The notes under the pieces: model-generated
Seen by the model: the letters and a program-made list of their open reading frames with translations, nothing else
Database searches by the model: none
Told to the model about the DNA's origin: nothing
Virus record (IMG/VR): IMGVR_UViG_3300021963_000105
Span: 1 to 64,000 of that record
DNA length: 64,000 nucleotides
Source: a virus
Direction: 5' to 3' (one strand)
Position numbers and translations under genes: made by a program
In this document: piece by piece, positions 41,870 to 51,742 of the stretch
How positions within the stretch are numbered: position 1 is the stretch's first letter
Layout of the letters: each line of letters opens with the position of its first letter

Positions 41870-44800
41870 TTAATTCATATTTAATCCGGTCACAAATCCA
41901 TAATAAGATGTGCCACCATCAAATGTGTAAAATACTAATATATCTTCACCAGATGAAGTTAAGATTGGTGGTGTACCACCTACCCAATTCACACCACTCC
42001 AAGCCAATGAATATGCTCCTGCGTTTACTGCTAATAATGTAAATCCAAATGCTTTTCCAGCAGGTGCATTTGAGAATGATATTGAACCATTTCCAGTGAA
42101 AGTTCTCTTAAAGTTGTTTGCAGTTGATAAATCAATTGATGCACCACTACCACTACCCAAATCAGAATATGTTTCTCTGAAAGTTGTTGATGTTGTAAAT
42201 CCAGTTGTAGATAAACTAGTAGATAGATTTACACCATTTGTTGCAATTATATTTAATGATGTTGGTGAAGTCAAATTAGGAGTTCCACCAGTATAAATGT
42301 TAAATGCTGATGCGGATACAGGTCCAGTTGCCTGAATTACTCCAGTTACTGTCAATGTACTACCATCAAAAGTTAAATTACTTTCAACCGCTGCGTTTGG
42401 TGCTGCTCCATTTAGGGTAATTAAACCATTATCAGTTGTTCCAGTCAATGTTAATAAACCAGACGAACCAGAAGTACCAGCTCCAGAAGTTCCAGAAGTT
42501 CCAGATGTTCCAGAAGTACCCGAAGAACCAAAATTTGTACCATCCAAACCAGAAGTTCCAGACGTTCCAGACGTTCCATCCGTACCAATAGCACCAGATG
42601 TACCCGATGTTCCTGAAGTTCCAGCTTCTCCAGATGTTCCCGAAGAACCAAAATATGTACCATCTAAACCAGATGTACCAGAAGAACCAGAAGTTCCATC
42701 CGTACCAGTTGAACCAGATGTTCCAGAAGTTCCTGATGTACCCGATGTACCACTACTACCAAATAAAGTTCCATCTAAACCAGATGTTCCCGATGTTCCA
42801 GATGAACCAGACGTTCCAGCAAATCCAGATGTACCAGATGTTCCACTTTCTCCACTTGTACCAGATGTACCACTACTACCAAAGAACGTACCATCTAAAC
42901 CAGATGTTCCGCTTATTCCGCTTGTTCCAGAAGTACCAGATGTTCCAGCTCCAGAAGTTCCCGATGTACCATCGAAACCAGAAGTACCCGATGAACCAAA
43001 GAATGTACCATCTACTCCACTTGTTCCAGAAGTTCCACTTGTTCCCGATGTACCAGCACCAGAAGTTCCCGATGTACCATCAAAACCAGATGTACCACTA
43101 CTACCAAAATATGTCCCATCTAAACCAGATGTACCGCTTGTACCAGAAGTACCCGATGTACCAGAAGTTCCAGATGTACCATCGCTTCCAGAAGTACCGC
43201 TTGTTCCAGACGAACCAAAATATGTTCCATCTAAACCAGATGTACCAGATGTTCCGTTTGTTCCAGTTGAACCAGAACTACCCGATGAACCAGATGTTCC
43301 AGATGTACCAGAAGTTCCACTACTACCAAAATATGTTCCGTCTAAACCAGATGTTCCGCTTGTACCAGATGAACCCGATGTTCCATCTAATCCAGATGTT
43401 CCAGATGTACCATCACTTCCGCTTGTACCAGAAGTTCCACTACTTCCGAAGTATGTACCATCTTTTCCGGATGTTCCACTTTCTCCACTTGTGCCAGACG
43501 TACCATCAATACCACTTGTACCAGAAGTACCGCTTGTTCCAGAAGTACCCGATGTACCACTACTTCCAAAGAAAGTTCCGTCTATACCACTTGTTCCAGA
43601 TGTTCCATCTGCACCAGCTACTCCACTACTTCCACTAACACCACTACTACCACTTGCACCAGAAGTTCCATCTATACCAGATGTTCCACTTGTCCCAGAT
43701 GTACCAGATGAACCAAAGTAAGTACCATCTAAACCACTTGTGCCAGATGTACCAGATGTTCCCGAAGTTCCATCAGTTCCACTTGTTCCGGAAGTTCCAG
43801 ATGTGCCACTTGTCCCAGATGTACCATCAGTACCAACTCCGCTTGTACCAGAACTACCCGATGTTCCGCTTGTTCCAGAAGTACCAGAAGTACCATCGCT
43901 TCCAGAAGTACCGCTTGTTCCAGATGTACCAGATGAACCTTCAGCTGATGTACCAGATGAACCAGCTGTTCCAGATGTACCATCCGAACCATTTGTACCA
44001 TCTAAACCAGATGTACCACTTGTTCCATCACTTCCAGATGTTCCGCTTGTTCCAGAAGTACCGCTTGTGCCCGAAGTTCCAGAAGTTCCATCAGTACCAG
44101 ATGTTCCAGAAGTTCCGTCCGTACCAGATGTTCCGCTTGTACCATCAATTCCAGATGTTCCGCTTGTACCAGAAGTACCTTCAGAACCATCAGTTCCAGA
44201 AGTACCGCTTGTGCCCGAAGTTCCATCAGTTCCAGAAGTACCGCTTGTTCCGCTTGTACCAGAAGTTCCAGAAGTACCTGTTGTACCACTTGTACCGCTT
44301 GTACCCGATGTACCAGACGTTCCATCAGTTCCAGATGTACCGCTTGTTCCAGAAGTACCAGATGTACCATCCGAACCTGTTGTACCACTACTACCACTTG
44401 TACCGCTTGTACCAGAAGTTCCATCAGTTCCAGAAGTACCACTTGTACCAGATGTACCAGATGTACCGCTTGTTCCAGAAGTTCCACTACTACCACTTGA
44501 ACCAGAAGTACCATTAGTTCCAGATGTACCGCTTGTACCAGATGTTCCAGAAGTACCAGATGAACCTGTTGTACCGCTTGAACCGGTTGTACCAGAAGTA
44601 CCAGATGTTCCAGAAGTACCAGATGAACCGGAAGTACCAGCTAAACCAGCCGTACCAGATGAACCAGATGAACCAGATGTACCAGAAGTACCAGAAGTAC
44701 CAGAAGTACCATCCAAACCGCTTGTACCAGATGTTCCATCTGCTCCAGATGTACCAGCAGAACCCCCACTACCAGCTGAACCAGATGTTCCGCTTGTTCC

Positions 44801-47800
44801 AGAAGTACCAGAAGTTCCAGAACTACCGCTTGTTCCATCTATACCACTTGAACCAGAAGTTCCACTTGAACCAGTTGTACCAGAGGTTCCAGAAGTTCCA
44901 GAAGTACCACCGCTACCAGCAGTTCCAGTTGAACCAGCTGAACCAGAAGTTCCAGATGTACCAGATGTTGCGGATGTTCCAGAAGTTCCAGATGTACCAC
45001 TTGTACCGGCACTACCTCTAGTACCACTACTTCCCGATGTTCCCGATGTCCCACCACTACCGCTTGTTCCAGAAGTACCAGAAGTACCAGAAGTACCAGA
45101 TGTACCGCTTGAACCAGAAGTTCCAGATGTACCATCCGTACCAGTAGAACCAGATGAACCCGAAGTACCACCACTACCAGATGAACCACTTGAACCAGAT
45201 GAGCCGCTTGAACCAGATGAACCGCTTGAACCAGATGAACCCGATGAGCCTGAAGTACCAGATGTACCATCAATTCCAGATGTTCCAGATGTACCAGAAG
45301 TACCGCTTGTTCCATCTATACCACTTGTTCCAGATGTACCAGATGTTCCCGATGTTCCAGAAGTACCAGAAGTACCATCTGAACCAGTTGTACCAGAAGT
45401 ACCTGATGTACCAGATGTACCAGACGTACCTGCTGCCTGTTGAACATCTCTTGTTTCTAATTTTTTGGTAGTTGGGTCCCAAGTTACAACTAATTGAGAG
45501 TTTGAACCTGTGTAAAATTCAGCTACTAATACACTACCAGTAATATCTAAACTACCAGTTATTACCAAACTACCACTAAATCTCTGATTTCCTTTGTTTA
45601 GTAAGAATGAACCAGTATCAATACTTTGTGCATTTAGTGCGTATTGTGCAATTGATGCAAATGATGATGAGTAAACATACATTGATGCAGTTTGCTCATT
45701 TTTAATAAATCCTTCCGCAGTTAATGCTCCACCTAATACATAAGATGCAGTTAATGCATATGATGCGGAAACTGCTAATGAAGCAGTGCCAACTAACATT
45801 GATGCAGTTTGTGCGTTTTGTACAAAGTTTGCCGTATCTACATTTGATGCGTTTTGCGCAAATAATGCGTAAGAAGCAGTTCTAGCATACGATGCACTTA
45901 ATACGGTCATCGATGCAGTTTGTGAATTCAGTACAAATTGTCCAGCATTTGCAGATGCAGATACTAATGCTTCTAAAGATGCTGTATTTAATCCCAATAC
46001 ACTACCAGCTATTGTTGCGTAATTAGCAGTTATCGCATGTGATGAAGAAAGTACAGTTCCAATTACTCTATCAGCTTGGATTGTTCCATTTATTAACGAA
46101 CCACCACTACCAATTACGATATGTCCACTTGTCAATCCACTAAATGTTACTTGAACAGTGTTATTATCAATTGCTAAGATAGATGCTGGGAGAATCATTT
46201 CATCTTGCGAACCAGTTCCATACACCTGTACCATTGGGTATCTAATATCCAAATTATGTACAATTGTCACCGAACTTGCGTTACTAAATGGAACAGTCTC
46301 CGTTAATGATGTTTCAGGTTGAGGAATATAATATCCTCTATTTGTATCGTATCTTAAAGTATTGTATTCAGCAGATGCTTCAATACCAGCTCCGTTGAAT
46401 GTATATGTACCATTAAACGAACCACTCCAATGTGGAGAATATGCAAAACTTGCAGTTAATTCAGGTGTTGTTATGAAATCAGAATAAGTTCTACCATATA
46501 TACTTGCTGATGTATTAACAACAAATCCTTTATCAGGTGAAATCGATGCAGTATATGAACCCGATTTCATTATAAATGTTTCAAATGATAGGTTTGCAAT
46601 ATTAATGTTATTTAAACCACTACCATCTCCAACAAATCTACTACCACTTTGAACAATTATACTACCACTTTGAACAACAATTGAACCAGTTACATGCAAT
46701 GAACCACTTTCTATTGAAGTATCGGTGTTTATTTCCAATCCTCTATTTGGAGATATGATAGCAGATACCGAACCAGATTGGATTCTATCTAATTTAAGGT
46801 CTTGTAAAGCGTTAGCAGGAATATTAAATAATCCACCACCATCTCCAGCAAAATATGATGCCGTTACAGTTACATTTACATTTAATTTTTGTGGGTCAAT
46901 GATTGCTCTACCAGACCCTGATTGAATTCTATCTAATTGTAGGTTTGTTAATGCTTCAGCAGGAATGTTAAATAATCCTCTACCATCTCCATAATAAAGT
47001 GATGCTGAAATTGAACCACTTAATAATGTACTACCACTAACAATTAAACTACCAGAAGCATTTCCAGCCGTAATTGTCATTGGTACATTTGATACTAATC
47101 CTAAATTTGGAGAAATAGAAGCAGTTGCACTACCACTAGCAATACGAGGTGTATCACCAGAACGCTCTGCAATTACACCTGTCAATTGAGAACCATCTCC
47201 AAAATATGTAAATGCTCTTACCGAACCACTTACCACAACACTTCCACTAAATGTTGAACCACTTACTACCGATGTTACTAAGAATCCAGTATCAGGTGCT
47301 ACCGAAGCAGTTACTGAACCACTTTGGATTCTTGGTGCAGCTGCTGCTTGAACATTTTGTAAATTAGAACCATCTCCGTAATATGTAAATGCAGCAACAC
47401 TACCACTTACAACAGTACTTCCACTTAAAATTATACCATATCCACTTACTTGCGAACCACTATAATCAGGAGATATTACTTTAAATCCATAATCAGGTGA
47501 AGTTGATGCTGTTACCGAACCACTACCAATTAAAGTTGCTACTAATGCATCAGGTGTTAATGCTGAACGAGGAATATCAAATAAACCAGCACCACTACCA
47601 CTAAATACCGATGCGGTTACTACACCAACAACTCTAGTATCACCAACTAATTTTATTTCAGATGGAATGTATATAGCATCTACTACATTAATAGTACCAG
47701 CCATTGCTACATCATTTTCGCTGTTGTAATAAAGAGTGTTTGGTGCATCTTCGGGAACAACTAATGTAATTGGAGTTCCAGATGATACTCCATTATTTGT

Positions 47801-50800
47801 TGCGTAATAATTATATCCGTTTGAGTTACCAACTGCACTTGCGGTGTTAATCCAGAATGGGTGCCCAATTGCATTTATATTAAAAATATAATATCCACCT
47901 CTTACTACCGTCAAATTTGGATTTGAACCACTAGCTGCACCACTAAACCAATAAGCAGAACTTCCATCATTTATTACATCAAATGTATTTGGTAATTCAT
48001 CTAATGGTGTAGGTCTAGCCGATGATGAAACTACAAAACTACCACTAATAGTAGTAAATGTATTTACAACCAATCCTTTATTTGGTGAAATAGATGCAGT
48101 TGCCGAACCACTTGCTATTTGATTGGAAACCTGTGCGTCAAGGGTTAAAGCTGAACGAGGTATATCAAATAATCCAGCACCACTACCACTAAACATTGAT
48201 GCTGATATTGAATATTCAAAAAATGCTGGTGCATTTACTAATAAACCAGTATTAGGTGCTACTGATGCGGTTACACTTCCACTAGCAATACGGAATACCT
48301 CACTTGCTAATGCTGATTGTGGGATATCAAACAATCCTTTACCACTACCACTAAACATAGAAGCCGATACTGTATTGGTAAAGAATGCAGGTACATTTAC
48401 ATTAAATCCTTCAACAGGTGAAATAGATGCCGTAGCACTTCCACTAAATATTTTTGTTGAATCAATTGCTAAATTAGCTAATGTTATGTTGGAAAGATAT
48501 CTACCATCTCCAACAAAATATGAAGAACTTGGTACAGTTATATTATTTTTTACAACCAAACTACCACTTACAACAGTATCACCTATAAATTTAATTGTAG
48601 GGTCAATTTGATATTTTTCTTTTATAATAATTTGCCCAGCCATTCCACTATGGAATTGGCAAATATAATATAAATTAGAAGGAGAACCAGTTGGGGGAGT
48701 AAATGTTATTGTAGCGTTTGCAGCTCCATTATTTACTACACCTAAATCGTATGTATTTCCAGTTCCAGTTGTAGGTGCTGTTTTTATCCAAAATGGATGA
48801 CCTGTTGCTGCAATATTAAATGTATATGGTACACCTTGATATAAAACTAAAGTTGGATTTGAACCACTAGCTGCTCCACTAAACCAATATGCAGATGCCC
48901 CATCATTTATTACATTAAATGTAGTGTTTAATGAAGATGTTGATAATTCCCAACCAGATGATGATACTATTAAACTACCACTAATTGTTGATATTGAATT
49001 TACTACAAATCCATCTATTGGGTCTACCGATGCTGTTACCGAACCAGTTGCGATTCTATATCCTTCTTTTGATAACGCAGATAATGGAATATTAAATAAA
49101 CCCTCACCACTACCAGTAAATGCCGATGCTGATACATTGTTTGTAAAGAATGCATCAACATTTACGTTAAACCCATAATCAGGTGAGATAGATGCAGTTG
49201 CCGAACCACTAAATATCTTTGTTGAATCAATTGCTAAATTGGCAAGAGTAATATTAGAAAGATATCTACCATCTCCAACAAAGTATGAACCACTATTAAT
49301 AGTTACACTACCACTTATATCAACACTTCCACTTATTTTAGAACCTTTATCAACCGATTCTACAACAAATCCTCTATCAGGCAATGCTGATGCGGTTACT
49401 GAACCAGATGCTATTCTAAATACTTCTTGAGATAATGCGGATAATGGTAAATCAAATAAACCTTTACCACTACCAGTAAACATCGATGCTGATACTGAAT
49501 ATTCAAAATTAGCAAATGTATTAACTACAAATCCAGTATCAGGTGCAATTGATGCAGTTGCCGAACCACTTGCTATTTTATTTATTTGGAATGCAAGAGC
49601 TGATTGCGGGATATCAAATAAACCAGCACCACTACCAGAAAAAATACCAGAACCAGTTGGTATTACTATATTTCCACTAACAAATAAGCTACCACTAAAT
49701 GTAGAACCACTTGCTACGGAAGTAACTAATAATCCAGTATTAGGTGCCACCGAAGCAGTTACCGAACCCGATTTAATTTCGTTAGATATTAAAGCATCTA
49801 ATGTTAATGCCGAACGAGGTATATCTTTTAATCCGGCTCCACTTCCACTAAAGAATGAACCAGTTTCAACTTGTATGTTACCACCACTTACAAATAAACT
49901 ACCACTAAAAATAGAGCCATATTGAACTGATGTTACAACAAATCCAGCATCAGGACTTACCGAAGCAGTTACACTACCACTTGCTATTAAAGTTGCTGTT
50001 AATGCGGGTATATTAAATAGTTGAGAACCATCTCCAATAAAGAAAGATGCAGATACACTACCACTTACAGCTACATTTCCAATAAATGTAGAACCACTTT
50101 CTGCCGATTTAACAACAAATCCAGTATTAGGTGCTACTGAAGCAGTTACTGAACCTGATTTGATTTCGGTTGATATTAATGCATCCGATGTTAATGCCGA
50201 ACGAGGTATATCACTTAAACCAGCACCGCTACCACTAAAATACCCACTACCAGTTGGTATAGTTATATTTCCAACAACAGTAACACTTCCACTAAATGTA
50301 GAACCACTTTCAATTGATGTTACCAAAAACCCATTTTCAGGAGTTACAGATGCCGTTACACTAGCACTTGCTATTAAAGTTGATAGTAATGCATCCGGCG
50401 TTAAAGCTGAACGAGGTATGTCAAATAATCTAGCTCCACTACCACTATATGATGAACCTGAATTTATTTCAATTCCACCACTTACAAATAACGAACCAGT
50501 AAAATGAGAACCACTTTCAGCCGATTGTACTACAAATCCCTTATTAGGACTTACAGAAGCAGTTACACTACCACTTGCAATTCGACTAGCATCACCAGAT
50601 AAATTTGAAATAGGTATATCAAATAATCCTCTACCACTACCACTAAACATTGAAGCAGATACAGGAAATTCAAACAAAGAAAATGTATTAACTACAAAAC
50701 CAGTGTTTGGTGCAATTGATGCAGTTGCCGAACCACTTGCTATTCTACTTGCTACCAGCGATTCTACATTAAGTGCAGATAAAGGTATATTAAATAATCC

Positions 50801-51676
50801 CTCACCACTACCGCTAAAATATCCACTTCCAGAAGGAATAACTATATTTCCACTTACAAATAAAGAACCAGTAAATGTAGAACCACTTGCAGCAGAAGTT
50901 ACTAAAAATCCAATATTTGGCGAAACAGACGCAGTTACACTACCGCTTGATATTAATGTTGCTAATGGTGCTTTTGGTAAATTAAATAAATTTGAGCCAT
51001 CTCCATAAAAAGAACCAGTAAACGAACCACTAAATGATGAACCAGATACAATATTTGCTACTAATACATCTCTTATTCCAACACTACCAGTAAATTCTTG
51101 CTTATCAGTTGATTGGTCACCAAATATATTAGAACCAGATGAATAAATTATTGATGATGATATATACGATACTATAAGAGATTCCGCATATATTGATTCA
51201 GATACATATAAATTACCTTGGATTGTTGTATCCGTATTTACAACTAATCCTAAATTTGGTGAAATTGATGCGGTTGCACTACCACTAGAAATACGAGGTG
51301 ATGTTACAGATGGTACATTTATTAATTGAGAACCATCTCCAGTAAATGAACCTGTAAATAAACCACCAAATAAACCACCAAATGAACCAGAAAGTACAGC
51401 AGTTCCTAAAAATGAACCACTAAATGAACCAGAAAGGTCAGCAATACCTTTAAATGAAGATGTTATTTCACTTAATACAATTTTTTGTGCAAATCCTCTA
51501 TTACCATCACTATCCGAAACTAAAATAGCCGGATTTGATTCTAAAGATGCCGAAAATGAAGGAACACCAAAGTTTGGTTCAACTTGGGATAAATCTACAA
51601 ATTCGTATCTGTCTGATGTTACATTTTTAGGTCCTTTTAATCGAACTCTACCACTTAATAGATTGCTTATTGCCAT
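41870..51676 (-). CDS. Giant fibre-like virion protein with cupredoxin-like domains
   Basis: 3268 aa. An N-terminal head, MAISNLLSGRVRLKGPKNV, leads to about 21 copies of a module beginning SGSVTASVSPNTGFVV and continuing FSGSLFVSG and SGAGLFDIPRSAL. Two cupredoxin-like domains are inserted (nt 48610-48960 and 47670-48000). A roughly 1000-residue Gly-Thr-Ser collagen-like shaft (nt 42458-45430) is broken by LDGTYFGSS-type inserts. The C-terminus has a module shared with the 2501-aa fibre (TTDNGLITLNGAAPN) and a 150-residue globular end. It is probably a very long tail fibre or whisker. No S74 domain is present. Confidence 0.85.
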   Translation of the reverse strand: MAISNLLSGRVRLKGPKNVTSDRYEFVDLSQVEPNFGVPSFSASLESNPAILVSDSDGNRGFAQKIVLSEITSSFKGIADLSGSFSGSFLGTAVLSGSFGGLFGGLFTGSFTGDGSQLINVPSVTSPRISSGSATASISPNLGLVVNTDTTIQGNLYVSESIYAESLIVSYISSSIIYSSGSNIFGDQSTDKQEFTGSVGIRDVLVANIVSGSSFSGSFTGSFYGDGSNLFNLPKAPLATLISSGSVTASVSPNIGFLVTSAASGSTFTGSLFVSGNIVIPSGSGYFSGSGEGLFNIPLSALNVESLVASRIASGSATASIAPNTGFVVNTFSLFEFPVSASMFSGSGRGLFDIPISNLSGDASRIASGSVTASVSPNKGFVVQSAESGSHFTGSLFVSGGIEINSGSSYSGSGARLFDIPRSALTPDALLSTLIASASVTASVTPENGFLVTSIESGSTFSGSVTVVGNITIPTGSGYFSGSGAGLSDIPRSALTSDALISTEIKSGSVTASVAPNTGFVVKSAESGSTFIGNVAVSGSVSASFFIGDGSQLFNIPALTATLIASGSVTASVSPDAGFVVTSVQYGSIFSGSLFVSGGNIQVETGSFFSGSGAGLKDIPRSALTLDALISNEIKSGSVTASVAPNTGLLVTSVASGSTFSGSLFVSGNIVIPTGSGIFSGSGAGLFDIPQSALAFQINKIASGSATASIAPDTGFVVNTFANFEYSVSASMFTGSGKGLFDLPLSALSQEVFRIASGSVTASALPDRGFVVESVDKGSKISGSVDISGSVTINSGSYFVGDGRYLSNITLANLAIDSTKIFSGSATASISPDYGFNVNVDAFFTNNVSASAFTGSGEGLFNIPLSALSKEGYRIATGSVTASVDPIDGFVVNSISTISGSLIVSSSGWELSTSSLNTTFNVINDGASAYWFSGAASGSNPTLVLYQGVPYTFNIAATGHPFWIKTAPTTGTGNTYDLGVVNNGAANATITFTPPTGSPSNLYYICQFHSGMAGQIIIKEKYQIDPTIKFIGDTVVSGSLVVKNNITVPSSSYFVGDGRYLSNITLANLAIDSTKIFSGSATASISPVEGFNVNVPAFFTNTVSASMFSGSGKGLFDIPQSALASEVFRIASGSVTASVAPNTGLLVNAPAFFEYSISASMFSGSGAGLFDIPRSALTLDAQVSNQIASGSATASISPNKGLVVNTFTTISGSFVVSSSARPTPLDELPNTFDVINDGSSAYWFSGAASGSNPNLTVVRGGYYIFNINAIGHPFWINTASAVGNSNGYNYYATNNGVSSGTPITLVVPEDAPNTLYYNSENDVAMAGTINVVDAIYIPSEIKLVGDTRVVGVVTASVFSGSGAGLFDIPRSALTPDALVATLIGSGSVTASTSPDYGFKVISPDYSGSQVSGYGIILSGSTVVSGSVAAFTYYGDGSNLQNVQAAAAPRIQSGSVTASVAPDTGFLVTSVVSGSTFSGSVVVSGSVRAFTYFGDGSQLTGVIAERSGDTPRIASGSATASISPNLGLVSNVPMTITAGNASGSLIVSGSTLLSGSISASLYYGDGRGLFNIPAEALTNLQLDRIQSGSGRAIIDPQKLNVNVTVTASYFAGDGGGLFNIPANALQDLKLDRIQSGSVSAIISPNRGLEINTDTSIESGSLHVTGSIVVQSGSIIVQSGSRFVGDGSGLNNINIANLSFETFIMKSGSYTASISPDKGFVVNTSASIYGRTYSDFITTPELTASFAYSPHWSGSFNGTYTFNGAGIEASAEYNTLRYDTNRGYYIPQPETSLTETVPFSNASSVTIVHNLDIRYPMVQVYGTGSQDEMILPASILAIDNNTVQVTFSGLTSGHIVIGSGGSLINGTIQADRVIGTVLSSSHAITANYATIAGSVLGLNTASLEALVSASANAGQFVLNSQTASMTVLSASYARTASYALFAQNASNVDTANFVQNAQTASMLVGTASLAVSASYALTASYVLGGALTAEGFIKNEQTASMYVYSSSFASIAQYALNAQSIDTGSFLLNKGNQRFSGSLVITGSLDITGSVLVAEFYTGSNSQLVVTWDPTTKKLETRDVQQAAGTSGTSGTSGTSGTTGSDGTSGTSGTSGTSGTSGTSGIDGTSGTSGTSGTSGIDGTSGTSGSSGSSGSSGSSGSSGSSGSSGSSGSGGTSGSSGSTGTDGTSGTSGSSGTSGTSGTSGTSGTSGSGGTSGTSGSSGTRGSAGTSGTSGTSGTSATSGTSGTSGSAGSTGTAGSGGTSGTSGTSGTTGSSGTSGSSGIDGTSGSSGTSGTSGTSGTSGSAGSGGSAGTSGADGTSGTSGLDGTSGTSGTSGTSGSSGSSGTAGLAGTSGSSGTSGTSGTSGTTGSSGTTGSSGTSGTSGTSGTSGTNGTSGSSGSSGTSGTSGTSGTSGTSGTSGTDGTSGTSGTSGSSGTTGSDGTSGTSGTSGTSGTDGTSGTSGTSGTSGTTGTSGTSGTSGTSGTSGTDGTSGTSGTSGTDGSEGTSGTSGTSGIDGTSGTSGTDGTSGTSGTDGTSGTSGTSGTSGTSGTSGSDGTSGTSGLDGTNGSDGTSGTAGSSGTSAEGSSGTSGTSGTSGSDGTSGTSGTSGTSGSSGTSGVGTDGTSGTSGTSGTSGTSGTDGTSGTSGTSGTSGLDGTYFGSSGTSGTSGTSGIDGTSGASGSSGVSGSSGVAGADGTSGTSGIDGTFFGSSGTSGTSGTSGTSGTSGIDGTSGTSGESGTSGKDGTYFGSSGTSGTSGSDGTSGTSGLDGTSGSSGTSGTSGLDGTYFGSSGTSGTSGTSGSSGSSGSTGTNGTSGTSGLDGTYFGSSGTSGTSGSDGTSGTSGTSGTSGTSGTSGLDGTYFGSSGTSGFDGTSGTSGAGTSGTSGTSGTSGVDGTFFGSSGTSGFDGTSGTSGAGTSGTSGTSGISGTSGLDGTFFGSSGTSGTSGESGTSGTSGFAGTSGSSGTSGTSGLDGTLFGSSGTSGTSGTSGTSGSTGTDGTSGSSGTSGLDGTYFGSSGTSGEAGTSGTSGTSGAIGTDGTSGTSGTSGLDGTNFGSSGTSGTSGTSGTSGAGTSGSSGLLTLTGTTDNGLITLNGAAPNAAVESNLTFDGSTLTVTGVIQATGPVSASAFNIYTGGTPNLTSPTSLNIIATNGVNLSTSLSTTGFTTSTTFRETYSDLGSGSGASIDLSTANNFKRTFTGNGSISFSNAPAGKAFGFTLLAVNAGAYSLAWSGVNWVGGTPPILTSSGEDILVFYTFDGGTSYYGFVTGLNMN
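42458..45430 (-). repeat. Very long Gly-Thr-Ser collagen-like region
   Basis: About 990 residues of G-X-Y triplets dominated by GTS and GSS. Short inserts such as LDGTYFGSS recur about 15 times in the C-terminal half. Codons are varied, so direct DNA identity is limited. Confidence 0.9.
47670..48000 (-). other. Cupredoxin-like domain, copy 2 (ligands lost)
   Basis: Encodes a domain from FDVINDGSSAYWFSG to GTINVVDA. It keeps GHPFWI, but at the copper-ligand loop reads YYNSENDVAMAG, lacking Cys and His. It is probably purely structural. Confidence 0.7.
48610..48960 (-). other. Cupredoxin-like domain, copy 1 (full ligand set)
   Basis: Encodes FNVINDGASAYWFSG, a GHPFWIK segment (His) and YYICQFHSGMAGQI, where Cys-x2-His-x2-Met has the amicyanin-type spacing. 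All four type-1 copper ligands are thus available. Confidence 0.7.
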
Positions 51677-51695
51677 TAGTACTTTCTAGCTTTGA

Positions 51696-51723
51696 TATAA
51701 ATATTCACAATTACATATAAATA
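51696..51723 (-). promoter_or_regulatory. Two late-type motifs TATTTATA before the giant fibre gene
   Basis: Coding-strand TATTTATA at 51696-51703 (19 nt before the ATG) and again at 51716-51723 (39 nt before it), both in the 66-nt gap after the 290-aa gene. Confidence 0.55.
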
Positions 51724-51742
51724 TAATTGATTAATATTATCG

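Larger units (their letters stand above)
46560..51330 (-). repeat. About 21 tandem beta modules of the giant fibre
   Basis: A module of roughly 50-85 residues recurs with the core I-x-SGS-(V/A)-TAS-(V/I)-SP-x-x-GF-x-V, alternating with FSGSGAGLFDIP segments. Copies are divergent (for example SGSGRAIIDPQ near the end), suggesting old duplication. Confidence 0.85.

Noticed and set aside
42458-45430. CRISPR-like short periodic repeats
   Set aside because: The period is a 9-nt coding triplet repeat with no spacer/repeat alternation and no cas genes; it is protein low complexity.
43740-45443. 567-codon plus-strand open frame and several others opposite the giant fibre gene
   Set aside because: Same cause: antisense of the collagen-like triplets, with proline/valine periodicity and no independent protein character.
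27303-51723. Plus-strand TATAAATA sites as T4-type late promoters
   Set aside because: They would drive antisense transcription; no plus-strand genes exist here. The signal is reported as a coding-strand TATTTATA motif.
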